NCBI RefSeq assembly: GCF_002775205.1 | Contig: NC_036447.1 | Location: 16,040,501 to 16,104,500, forward strand | Direction: 5' to 3' | Length of the DNA stretch: 64,000 nt | Source: Xiphophorus maculatus | Taxonomy: Eukaryota; Chordata; Actinopteri; Cyprinodontiformes; Poeciliidae | Notes under the pieces: generated by a model | What the model saw: the letters and a program-made list of their open reading frames with translations, nothing else | The model's database searches: none | What the model was told of the DNA's origin: nothing | Shown: positions 33,901 to 45,900 of the stretch, piece by piece | How the letters are laid out: each line of letters opens with the position of its first letter | Position numbering within the stretch: the first letter of the stretch is position 1 | Program-made: the position numbers and the translations under genes

Positions 33901-36900
33901 CTATTGCCCAATAAAATCTAATTAGTTTTAACTAGAGGGGAAACAATTTCTAAAATTATTGAGGTTAGAGATGTGACTTCAGATTTGATGTCAGCTCTGA
34001 ATAGACTCTCCTGTTGTTCTTTGTTACTAAAACATTCACAGAGCTGATAACAAAGCTGTTTCTCAGGTTTCTTTACATAAATTTAAGCTCACAATGATTC
34101 ATATTCCATACAGATTTGGGCTTAATGTAGGCCTGTACAATATTAGGAATAGGAAAGCATGGAAAATATGGGAATATTGGTAATATTCCGATAATTATGA
34201 CGTGATAAATAAACTAATAATTAAACTGGGCTACTATCTTTCTTCATTGGGTTCATGGCAGACCAACTGCTGATAAAGTGTGGTTTGTGAAGCCTTGAAA
34301 GACATGTATTTACTCTTGTTAAGATATAAATTAGTACCGTAATTAAAGTTGCTTCAGGCAAATGTCTGCTGTTTTGTCTTTGAAACAACTTGGGTTTAGT
34401 TTCTTAAAACCTTGACTACCTTAATACCTATACTGGATGTAGTGGTGAATAGACAAGCTGAATGCTTATGTACAATAAGACTTATTATAGTCCAGGCAGT
34501 TTTTTTTACGATATGCATATTGCAATCAGCAATTTTGACTTGCGATTCATTAATTTATAAATAAAAATGGAAGTCATTTTCCCTGAAATTTAAACTTCTT
34601 TATCTTACAAGAGATGCTTATCTCAATACCCATCTGAAACAAGCTTCTTGGTTGGTCGAGAATAATTATCCAATTCTGCTCAAAGTATGAATAATTTTTG
34701 GCTTTCCTTTAAAGAAAAACCTTTGTTAAATGCCAGTAAGCATATGGATACACAGTGGAAGTGTAATAAGGTATTTTCTATTTCAAACACAACATTTTGC
34801 AGTAGTTTTGAAATTATGAAGAAATTACTATTTTATTTAATCATCCTCACTAGCTAATGATATACACATTTATTGTTGTAAATGTATAGATTAATTAAAC
34901 CTCGATCACTGAACATTAAGAGTTATAGAAAACACGAGTAGTCTTACTTAGACCTGCATATATTGTATGCTTGGGTTGGACAGGTTGGTTTTGTCCTCCA
35001 GCACACTCAAGCGCTGGCATGTTTTATTTAAAAAGCTATTCCAGGTAAGTGCTCCCAGCACTAATTCCCTCTATCCAGCCCAAGAGCCCAGACTGAATCT
35101 GGAAACAAAAACATGTTTAAGTATGCTGCCTCCTCCACTTTAAGTCAGAAAGACAAAAAAATCACCTGAATTTGAGAGAGCAGGAATGTAAATGTGAAAC
35201 ATGAAGAGGTGCAACGGGCTGAGGATTTTCTAACTTGTCTGTCCATTTTGGCCTGCGTCATGAAGATGAGGAATGTAAAGTTTTCTTTTTTAGCTTTTAA
35301 TATTTAATTATTTTTTTATTTCTTTTGTTGCAATGAGCTGCCAGTCTTTTTGGATTAGTCTCCACCAACATTGCAAATACAAGTATTTTGCTAATATTTC
35401 TTTGTAGTGAAAGTATATTTAAGGCTTAGTAAAAGTGGACGAAGAACATCTATGGACAGTAGTTTTGAAATCTGGCCACAGATTCTTTGTTGCATTTTGG
35501 CTGCACTCTAACACATGGGAATGGTTTGCTCTAACTCTGGCTGAATTAGACTGCAAGTGACTAATCATATTCATCTGGTCACCTGTTGTCTCAAACAAAG
35601 CAGTCAAAAGGGCAGTAAGACAATGTGTCTCTGTTTTTGATATTTTTATGTTTGTGACTCTGAGGGGGATAAATGAAACCCTCATCAATTTGTATTCATA
35701 AATCAGAAACAACATGGCAGAGGCTAAATGCCAGTGTTGTGTGCCAGAAGGTTGCAGTGTGCTCTGGACTAATTGGACAAATATTGTTTACACTCCAATA
35801 AAAAGTTTTGCTAAAAACACAGAAATAGCTGTAGCAGTCAGTTTGCTGGGATCACATGAATCATGCTGCTGGGTCAAAGGAAGCCTTTTCATTGTTGTGC
35901 TGTTACTATTCTACAAAAATTGTTTGCTGTAAATCATGACTTGAGCAGCTTTCAGAAGGAAAGGAAAGGCTGAAAACATGAAAGTAAAGACATTAAAAAA
36001 TTCAAATCACAGTTAGATTATTGTAACTAGCATCTTTCTTGATATTTGAACAAGCTACAAGATAAAATGTACAAGTTCACATTAAATCACATTTACAGTG
36101 CTGTTTACTGGTTTTATTTTGTGAACATTTAAAGTCTGTAGTTGTAATATGACAAAATCTGAACAAATTTCCTGAGGTCTAAATGCTTTTTCAAAGCCTT
36201 ATATGCAAAAGGCTTTCTTCTCTTCATAGATCTTATTCCTCCATGAACTAATCAATTGAATTGAGTGTTTAAAAAATCTTCTGCTTTGTCATTTTTGGAC
36301 AAATGCGATAAGAGTTTGTGTGTGTTTTGTTTACATTTCTTTTCAGGAAAAATGTCTGACATCCGAGTCGTCAGGAAAATGCAACAACTAAATAACTTGG
36401 CTGCGATGGTGACAGAGCTAGCCAGGCCAGGAGACACAATAGTGGATTTCTGCAGTGGAACGGTACTAATGCTCATCCATCAGTCTATTAAACTGATGGA
36501 TGCTCCATCAGTTTGCACACACGATGCTCCATCTGACTATAGCCACATGAGATGCTGCTTCATTAGTGACCATTTGAAATGGAACAATCTCTCGAAATTA
36601 CTCGTACTTGTCATTTCCAGTCAGGTGGATGTTGTTGGGAAGGTCACATCATTCACACAAGCTGAAAGCAGGCACACTGAGCAGCACCCTTGAAAGGATT
36701 TTTGTAAAAACCAGGAAAGTTCATGTTTAGTTTATGGGGCCTTTCCATGTGCTTTGTGCTTATGTTGTACATTTCTGTTTCCCCTATTTTGTTCTTTTAC
36801 TTTTTCTCAGGGTCATGTAGGGATTGTTCTGGCTCACACAATTCCAGATTGCCAGGTAAAGTATCTTAATATATATATATGTGTGTGTGGGCTTGTGTGC

Positions 36901-39900
36901 GTGTTTGTTCAGAGAGTACAGCAATAAGCTGTTTCTTTCTCCACTTTCTAGGTTAAATAAACCTGGTCTAAAAGAGAGATTCTATCCAGGATTTTTTTGT
37001 TCTTCATTGTGATACTAGTGATCGCTCTTGTAGCCATTTTATCCCGATAGAGGTTTCTCTGTTAGAAAATACTTTTTTACTCTCAAGTAATTTCTTAGAT
37101 GTTTATTTCTTAGTTTTACTTGAGTAAAAGTATGTTGAAGTCGTTTAATACAATTTTTTGGTAGTTTACCCACCTCTCCTTATATTCATCATAGGTTGTG
37201 CTTTACTGACAAAGATTAGTAGGAGCCCCTTAATAAAAATCACAAAATGCGTATTGTCTGCAGAACATTTTCAGATGAGGTAAAATAATTTATTTTAGAT
37301 TAACAGACTATAAAACTACTTATCAAAGTAAATTATTGTGTCATTATGTTTTAAAAGTAGCTCTCTAAGGAAATTCTTTAACAAAACACAATATTATGGA
37401 TTTTTTTCCTTTCCTAATCCTCTGATTGCATTACTGCTGATTCCAACTGTTTTAAAAAATATTGCTGTTTGATATTTTCCTGTTTTCATTGCAGATCATC
37501 CTCATAGAGAACAAAGAGGAATCTTTGGTTAGAGCCCAACGTCGCAGCACTGAGCTTGGCCTGAAAAACATTGGTTTTCTTCAGGCCAATTTGGATTACT
37601 TTACTGGAGCATTTCAGATTGGGGTGAGTGACACATGTAAAACAAATTTTTAAAAATACAAGTTTTGCAACAGTTCTGTTCTTTACTCCATGTGATTCCC
37701 TTCAGATTCTCTAGACAAAAGGATAATCACTTCAGATACAACTAGAAAACAATAAAACAGAATTGAAACTAATTTTAAAGCAATTATAACAAAGAAATAA
37801 TTTACCACTTAAAGCCAGAAAAGCGCTGCAAACATACACAGCCCCCAGGTAAAACTGACATTAGCATATTTGTCAAAATGTTGGAATAAATTGGGAGAGT
37901 TGAATTTGACTTTGTCTTGGGGCGTGTTTGTGCTCTTTGATTGCCTTGGGGTTTTCAAACTAAAATCTTCAGGATTTGAAGAAATACCAACGGTGGTTCA
38001 GGGAGGGAGTGAACACCATTGTAACTACTGACTCATAACAGGCCTGCTGTACTTGGTTAATAATGTTAATGTAGTTGCAAGAAAAGATGTGTCTCTTTGC
38101 CATGATGGTAAAATATTTCCCTGCATTAAAATTCCATCGTAACAATAATTCATCTTGCATTGTGATGTAACAAATTACATGCTAACATGACGCATGGTGT
38201 ACTTAAAATTACCTTATTTTTTGTTTTCAAATGTGGATGATGCAATTTGTTAATTATGATTTCAGTTTTACACACTTTTGAGTAAACAATGAGGAGAGTG
38301 ATATAGTGTTCTCAACTTAATTTGTTAATTTTATGTATGTGGCCATAAAAATCTTTTTTGTAATTATTGAGAAAGTGTCCACAAGATTTTTCTTGTTCAT
38401 GCTCCCTTTTCGCCCATGTAGAGTAAGTCTTATAAGAGAATCAATGATGAAATTTGTTAAATCGAGTGAATAAACTTATTGATTGATAGATATGGGGATA
38501 CCATATTCTTGTATGAATGAAAGAGGCTTTATTCAGTTGCTTTTGTTTTAGCTACAGACTTCAATGTTTTTATGCAACTGAACAGTACCTTGAAGGAGCC
38601 ACTCATCACAGTAGGTTTAACTCCTTTATGCATTATGCATGGCGCCATTTTTAGTCACGTTCAGTTCGGAATGTTAATTATCCAAAAACCTTATTTTAGC
38701 ATCTGCTCCTCCAGGCTTACATTTCACAGCTTAAGTGTTAAAGTTGTAGCAGGGTGAAGAAACCTTTTGGGCACACATAAACACATACAGTGGAAGCCAG
38801 ATATTTACATCTGCTGCACAAATAGTTACAGCAGATGTAACCTTGTTTTTCACTGTCAAGACATTAAATCAGATTAAATAGTTCTTTTTTTTAGGTCAGT
38901 TAGGATAATTTCTACATGCTAACTGAAAGAATGGGACAAAATTAAATCTATATATATGTTTTACTGTCTTTAATGTTAAAGGTTTATGTACGTTTAGAAG
39001 AAAATAGAATAGGAATGTCCTTTATTGTCCCACAGTGAGGAAATTCAGGTGTAACAGCATCAAAGTAACAGGACATGGAGGCCAAATGTCAGTTTAAGAA
39101 AGGTCAAACCATTAACGTGCATCAAGCTGAAAAAAAAAAACCTGAGGAGATTTCAGAAAATACTAAAAATAGGTTCAGAACTGACCAACTTCAACTTCTA
39201 ATTAAAAATTGGAAGAAAAGTGGGTAGCAGCGCCACATGGATGGTGATTGACAGCACTAAGACCGACCTCCTGGTTCTAATTGTTTCTTCCAGTTAGTAT
39301 ACCGCTGTCATGTTCTGTGTTTTCTGTGTATTTATTTAGAGTTTTCTGTGTCCCCGAGTCTTCATGTTGTCCTGTCTTCCCCTTGATTGTTTCCCAGGTG
39401 TGTCTCGTTTCTGTGATTACCCTCCCGTGTATTTAATGTCACCTGTGTCTCAGCGTCTCTGTCGGGTCCTCGTCTAATGTGCGTTCAGTCCTTCGTGTTG
39501 TCCAGTCGTTTTAACGGTTGCTACCGGTGTCGAGCCCTGGCTTCCGCTCGGCCGTGCTGCCCGTTGCTTGGACTGTGTTTTCTTTATTAAAATCATTTAT
39601 TCATCTTGCCTGGGTCTACAGCGTCTGCCTCACCACCTCAACACACCGCAATTCAATACAACCGCAGCTTTAAAGGCAAATTTAAATGTATGTGGACTCC
39701 TTTGTTTCGGGTTGGGTTTAGATGTAAAATGTGAATAAAATTCTGGCTATGGTTAGGAAAGGACTAGTAATTATTAGGGAAAATGTCTAGGTCATGCATT
39801 AATGCAGTTACTGAAATGAATGGAAGCCAATGCAAAGTTCTAAAAAGGGTAGAAATACAAACATGTGCATGTTTGTGTACATGATCCATTGAGATGCTTT

Positions 39901-42900
39901 TCTTTATTTCTCTAATTTTGAGTATTAAGGAGCAGACAAGTTGTGGAGCTTGAAGGTAATTTGGATTTTGTTTTAGCTTAAGCTATTATTGACTGTGCTC
40001 AGATTTTCTGGTTGTTTACAATTGATTCTGCCAGTAGATTTATGTTCGTGGGAACAAAATATGTGCTTTGTCAAATGGCTTGCAGCTTTATTGGTTTATA
40101 ATGACAAGACTGATGGTATTAGAACACAGTAAAAAAGAAAAGCTTCCAAACCTAAAAAGTTTTAAATGCAATTTGGCAGAAAGTTGTTATGATGAAATAT
40201 TGGATGATTGCAGGAATTTACTGTTTTTATGCATGGATGGATGCAGAGAGAGGAGGGATTATTTGAACAAAATAGACTATTGTAGCCTTATTCTTTCTAT
40301 GATGAACACATTGACACACTGACAGCTTTTTTTACTTGAGGAAAAATTGATTCATGAAGAATTAGCTTTACAAGTGCCCTCATGCTTAGGGCATACTAAT
40401 TAATGTTTTCTACCTCCAGACTCTGCAGAGATGGCACTTAAGCATACTTGTTCATATATATGAACATAGCTGCAATAAATGATTTTAAATTAAACATAAT
40501 CATTGTGCATATTCAATTAGTAAAACATAGACATAGACTGAGGAAAGGCTTCATTATTGCCAATTTAAAGAGACAAAACACCCCTTAAAAATGATCAAGC
40601 ATAAATGGTTTTCACTTTAAATGCATAAATAATTATCAAAAAATGTTGCTCATGCACTTCTGTTTGACTAATGTGGTTTTGTGTCGATGAAGGCAAAGGT
40701 CAAAACATCGCATTAGAATTTAGTCCTGTATGACTAATCTACATTAATTATCTACATAAAACTGATGTTTGATGGGCTTTTTAGTTTGCTTTAGATGTGT
40801 TTGTTATCACAATAAGCAGGTTTTAAGAGCTGCTCTTCTTGTGCCTGTTTGGGTTCTCTTTAGCAATGCCTTTCCCTGGTAAGAAAAAATTATAATTTTA
40901 ATTATAATTCTCAGTCTGTATTTAGAGAATGTCTTTCTTTTAAGTCAGTACACAACTTACTATCTTCTGTGTTAAGTATAAATAAAGTATAACTTGGAGA
41001 ACTTTTTTCATATTTATTTTATCTTGTTAGACTTTAATGACTTTAATCTATTTGAGACTTATATAATTTATATGATAAGCCAACACGAAGTAGTGTATAA
41101 TTGTGAAATAAAAGGAAAAAAGCACATTGATTTCAACATATTTTGCAAATAAACGTTTTAAAAGTGTGGCATACATTTGAACTGCTATGTCTGAATAAAA
41201 TTCATTGCTAATGAACTGAAATAACTTTGCTAGTAGATATAATTCACCTGTGTCTGATTCTAACAGGAATTAGTATGAATTCAGGTCTTCTGTCAAGACC
41301 TCAGAGGTTTCTTATAGGACATCAGTGAAGAAGCAACATTGTGAAGACCAGCAGACACAGCACAGATCAGAGATTTATACATTTTACAGTTTTCGATTCG
41401 AACATTAAAAATGAAAGTTACAATATTTCCAGCAGCAAAAATGTGAATATGCATGTGTAGACAAGAAAAGTGGTAGAAACAGGGCATCTCCTACTAGTGA
41501 TACATTTCTAAACTTTTCAAACAGGAAATATGTTAATTGTAAACAACCAGAGTTGTTTACAGTAGAAATGAATTTGTTACATTTACGATAGTTTAATAGT
41601 AACAGAATAAGATATCAAATATAAGTGAAGCTTATTTTGTTTCACATTTGTCATTTAATACAGAGCTCAGTTGAAGAGACATCTTTGTGGTGATTATAAA
41701 TCTTTAATAACCTGAGGTCCATGAACATCCTTGTTTAATATATCAAACCTGCTGTTTAGCTGGAGAATACATCCAATTTTGTCAAACTGTGATCTGTAAC
41801 TTTCTAACTTTAAAAGTGCCTTATCGTTATTAATAGTATTAAATAAAAACAGAGTTGTTACAGAAAGCTCATAATTAGTGTTTGTAATGTTACCATGACA
41901 AACAGTCATTTCTCAACATTGTGGTAACTCAGATGAATAGTTTCAAATGTTGTTCTACACTACCGCCATGCTTTCCCACTGATGACTTGAGTTTCTGAGA
42001 CTGAAGTTTCCATAGCTGGAAATATCCATTGGAGCCGTAATCACAATGAAGTGTTGTCCTAAAATGCATTGACCCGGGGAAAAAGAATAAAGTTTCATGC
42101 CACTCTTTTAAAATTCTTATTTGTAAAAAGAATAAATAAATATAAATGAAAGACTTATAACCTTTTCCTTCCACTTCACAATTTCAGGACTCAAATAGCA
42201 AAGGCACAACATAAAAAGTAATTTAGCTTTCAAAAGCTGCAATGCAGGATTTCAAGCTCTGCTTTTGCTTTTTATTTTCTATTTAATTATACGTTTAAAG
42301 AGTTTTGTAAAATGTGTGTTTTGAGTTTATTCTGAGTAGAATGCCTTGCTTTGCAGGATACAGTTTTTGCTCAACTGTCTTCTGTGTTGTTGTTTTTTTT
42401 TCAGTTTTCTTTTGTTTTGCCATCTTGGCGTGTTCGTACTTGTTTGTATGTGACATATTGTTTCTTTGTTTTTTTTATATTTTGTGTGAAATATACATTT
42501 TTCCATCTTAGAGCTCATTCTTCCACAAAGATTATGTGAAAGCAAATGTGCATAAGCTCCAACTTTCATAAAGATTTAGAGAGCATTACCAAATGTCTTC
42601 CTGTCTAGACATACCAGTGACTGAGAGTGGCTTTAGCAATGTTGCTCAGGCTGTCTGTATCTCCCCTTCCCCATGTGGAGGAGGAGCTCCTGCCAGCTGT
42701 TCTAATCCCACCCTGATCAGCTCTGAACTTCTGTTGTGCGGCTCTGCTGTCAAGATGTTTTCCATTCAGATTTCCTGACATGACAACTTCTTGGAAAACA
42801 TTAGTAGAACATAGATTTAGCAACCTCAGTTGCACAGATATTCTTTGTGGATATTCTCATATAGATATTTATTAATTGAAACTCATTTTAGCAAATTGAA

Positions 42901-45900
42901 AAACATCTTTTAACAATATTTTTTTTCCAGATGTGCTTATCTGGGAAAAAATAGCTGGAAGACAGAGACAGGAAACGTTCTTGGGTCTTTTAGTCCCCTT
43001 CAGCTGTTCCTGATATAAGCAGAGCATTACTAATGCAGGGGCAGGTGTTTATCACCACGCAGAGTTTACCCACTCAATAGGAATCTTGATGCATTCGTGC
43101 TTCTGCTCTGAAAGCATCAATTCTGTTGTTTGCTGGAGCTCCTGATGTCTGCAAGTTTGAAGTTTTACGTGCAGCAGCCATTATGAAGTAATCAATAGGG
43201 ATCAATAATAAGTGCTCTCAGTTTATATTCTTTAAAAATGTTTTGAATAAGAAAAATTAGTCTTTATTAGTTGAATTACACAGTTTGGGTTTTGTCTTTG
43301 TCTGCTCTAACGAAGGTTGCCCTCCATGCATGTGGAATTGCGACAGACATGGTATTGGAGCACTGCATCCAGGCAGGAGCCGCCTTCATCATCAGTCCTT
43401 GTTGCTACGGCTTCATCCAGAATGCAGTCAAGTTCACCTTCCCTAAGAGGTCTGTGCCTTTTCTCTACTCCTCCCTCCAGAGCCACCTCCCTTGGCTATT
43501 TCGCCTTAAAATGTTGTTTGTGACCTTGTTAGTTTCATGTCAGATTAATGCTGCCTCCATTCCCCCTCCTCCCTTGACTTTTTTTTTTTTTAGTTTCCTT
43601 GTTCAACCCCTGCTGTCTATTATTCCCAAATTCATTCTGACTCCATTTCTGCTCTCACATAGAGATAATCTTGTCGCTACGTTTTTGTTCAGCTCCCGTT
43701 TCTTATCAGCACCACTGACAGTCTGAGGCAGCGGTGTCACATCACCTCCTCTGCAGGGTCCGTCCCTCACATTTTCAGTCTTCTTGTCAGCTCCAAAGAG
43801 GGGCTCTCACTGCAGAGGCGGTCAGGAGTAATATAAATAGACTGGAATGGAAATCTGCTTGAAATCACTCTTGACTTGTGACATGCAATATTCAGTTGAA
43901 CAGAAAAATGCCCCTCGATCTGGTTGCTTGGATGATGCAGTTAGAAGTGAAAGAAAAACGCAGCGCATCATCAGACAGTGATAAACAGGAGGATGCACTG
44001 AGCGTAATTGAAGTTGATTTGTTGCTTAATGCTGTTAGAACTTACCGTCATAACAAGGCAGACAGCTGTTAAAACAACTCCATGCGTCTGATTGCTGGGA
44101 AACAAAGCTGTTGTGTGGTAGTGCTGACATAACGTTAGCATTTTATGGTAGAAAAGCTGGTGCAGCAAATGATGCTCCAAACATCAGGTTGGAAGGAATG
44201 ATGCTGTGTCTGATATTTTACTGACTTCTCTTGTTCATTCTATGTCAATTTTGCATTTTTAAAACCGAACTTGCAAAAATGTTGTAAACGACAGATTACA
44301 CTCATCTTTAAACTACAATTCATCACTTGCAGAGTAATAATTTTATAATGAAACCTCTCTGCCTGTCTCCAGGTAGTAGCACTAAACTTAGATGTGTGAA
44401 ACAGCAGGCAATTCTAGTGTTGCTCCTGTAAGTCTCTCGTATATCAGCCATGTGTTGCTATGAATTAGGAAGAAAATTATGCTTCAATTAGACCATCACT
44501 TGTGTCGATTTCCTACTAATTTGATCTTCAGCTAAGCTAGGCAGCCTGGATTTTTTCTTTTAATTTTTTTTAAAGAAAATACCATTGCAAGAGCGCTGGA
44601 ATATAAAGATAGCTGGTGGTGTGGTACCTCAGACAGTTGCTTGCCTCAAGAGTCATCTCGAGTACCACATTTTAAAAGTCTCTGTGTCCTACTCATATCT
44701 CAGTCATTCTGCATTTTTACTCAAGACCATTTAAGACTCCAGCTGCATCAGCCTTTTATTGTTTGTTTTTCCTTTTATGGCAGCTTAGTGTTGGACTCCT
44801 GGCTGCATTTAAGTGCAGCCAGTAGTGTTTTATATTGAGAATGTCCTCCAGGTCAATGAAGAACCATCAGATTCAGAGTGACATATCACCTTGTTTGATT
44901 TGAAGTGTTTCAATTAATAACAGATACAACCAAGAATGTGTGCATACTTGACGTTTTAAACGACATTTTTTGTCATCAATGCTGAATTAGTCAATGGACA
45001 ATGGAAGATGGAAAAGTTATCTGCTCCATTGCCAGTTGTGTTTTAATATTCTTGGCTGTTTAAGAGTAAATTAATCCTTATTCTCCAAATATGTACTATT
45101 GTTAGATTAGCTGCTGTAACATTTCTGTAGGTCTCACATCCATGTGTCTGGGTGGTCCTTTCTAAGGATCAAGCCACCTTATGCACATAGTGTGAATAAA
45201 TAATCCAAGGAAAATTGGACTGTATACAGAGATTTGCCATAACAATGAACACTAGTGACAAAGTCTGGGAAACACTTTGTGTTTTATTTGAGCATTTTTA
45301 TTCAAATTTGATATTTACTAACAAGAAGCACCATTACAAACATTTAAACAGCTGAAATAGCATTCAACTGCCTAGTGCAGTTTTCTTTTGCCAACTCAGC
45401 TCTTCATCCTTCACAACTTCTTGTTGGAATGACAGCAAGATGTTTTTGGGACCAATACTAAGATGTGTCTGCAGGCAATATGTGGCAAGGAGCTGCACAC
45501 CTGACTCAGTCAATCATGACACTTTTAGTGTGTTTTTCTTTTTTGCTAGGGGTCATATTCCAGGTAGTCATGTGTGCATTCTGCAGGTGTCTGCATTCCA
45601 AAACGTTTGCAGGTTTTTATGAGCTGTGAAACTCAGCTTCCCATTTATTAATGCTTCCAAATGTTCCTCCGTGTGACCGGGCTGGCTCTTAACCCTTGAC
45701 ACAACCCTTGTTGAATTTTAATTAACCTCAAACATTAACCAAACTTTGTGATGGATAAACTGCATTTATCCTTCACAAATGAACTGACTTCTTTCCCAGG
45801 GAGAAAGTAATTATTCTATGAAATCATGAGCTCTGTTTGTGTTTGTTTGATCTTTTTTTCTAAAATTCATGATTTATTTGTGAGAGCTTTGTCCATTAAA

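Larger units (their letters stand above)
19735..36346. other. gstcd: GSTCD intron 4 (16.6 kb, the largest)
   Basis: Contains a segmental direct duplication (21667-21874 and 22338-22559), TG/TA microsatellite, two MITE-like elements (22675-23280), a TAATT-rich unique segment (23810-24240), unassigned coding-like minus-strand segments (26640-28820), a conserved-looking segment (29740-30440), a chimeric transposon junction (30938-31034), Tc1 remnants (32557-32790, 35419-35715) and an inverted repeat at 32800-32868. Stretches 24250-26600 and 33400-35400 show nothing I can name. Confidence 0.7.
37624..43315. other. gstcd: GSTCD intron 7
   Basis: 5.7 kb. It contains a Sleeping-Beauty-type Tc1 end or MITE (38788-39002), a LINE tail (39010-39060), a solo LTR (39306-39645), a Tc1 fragment (41050-41215) and a small perfect hairpin (41538-41561). 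42580-42840 is slightly GC-richer and unexplained. Confidence 0.75.

Noticed and set aside
33400..35400. Search for an additional GSTCD exon or CRISPR-like array in the long intron
   Set aside because: Exons 4 and 5 already join in phase with no missing conserved residues, and no regularly spaced repeats occur; only scattered ATTGCAATA-type old repeats are seen.
42314..42539. Very hydrophobic small ORFs resembling membrane peptides
   Set aside because: Produced by a T-rich tract; two frames overlap and neither is supported.
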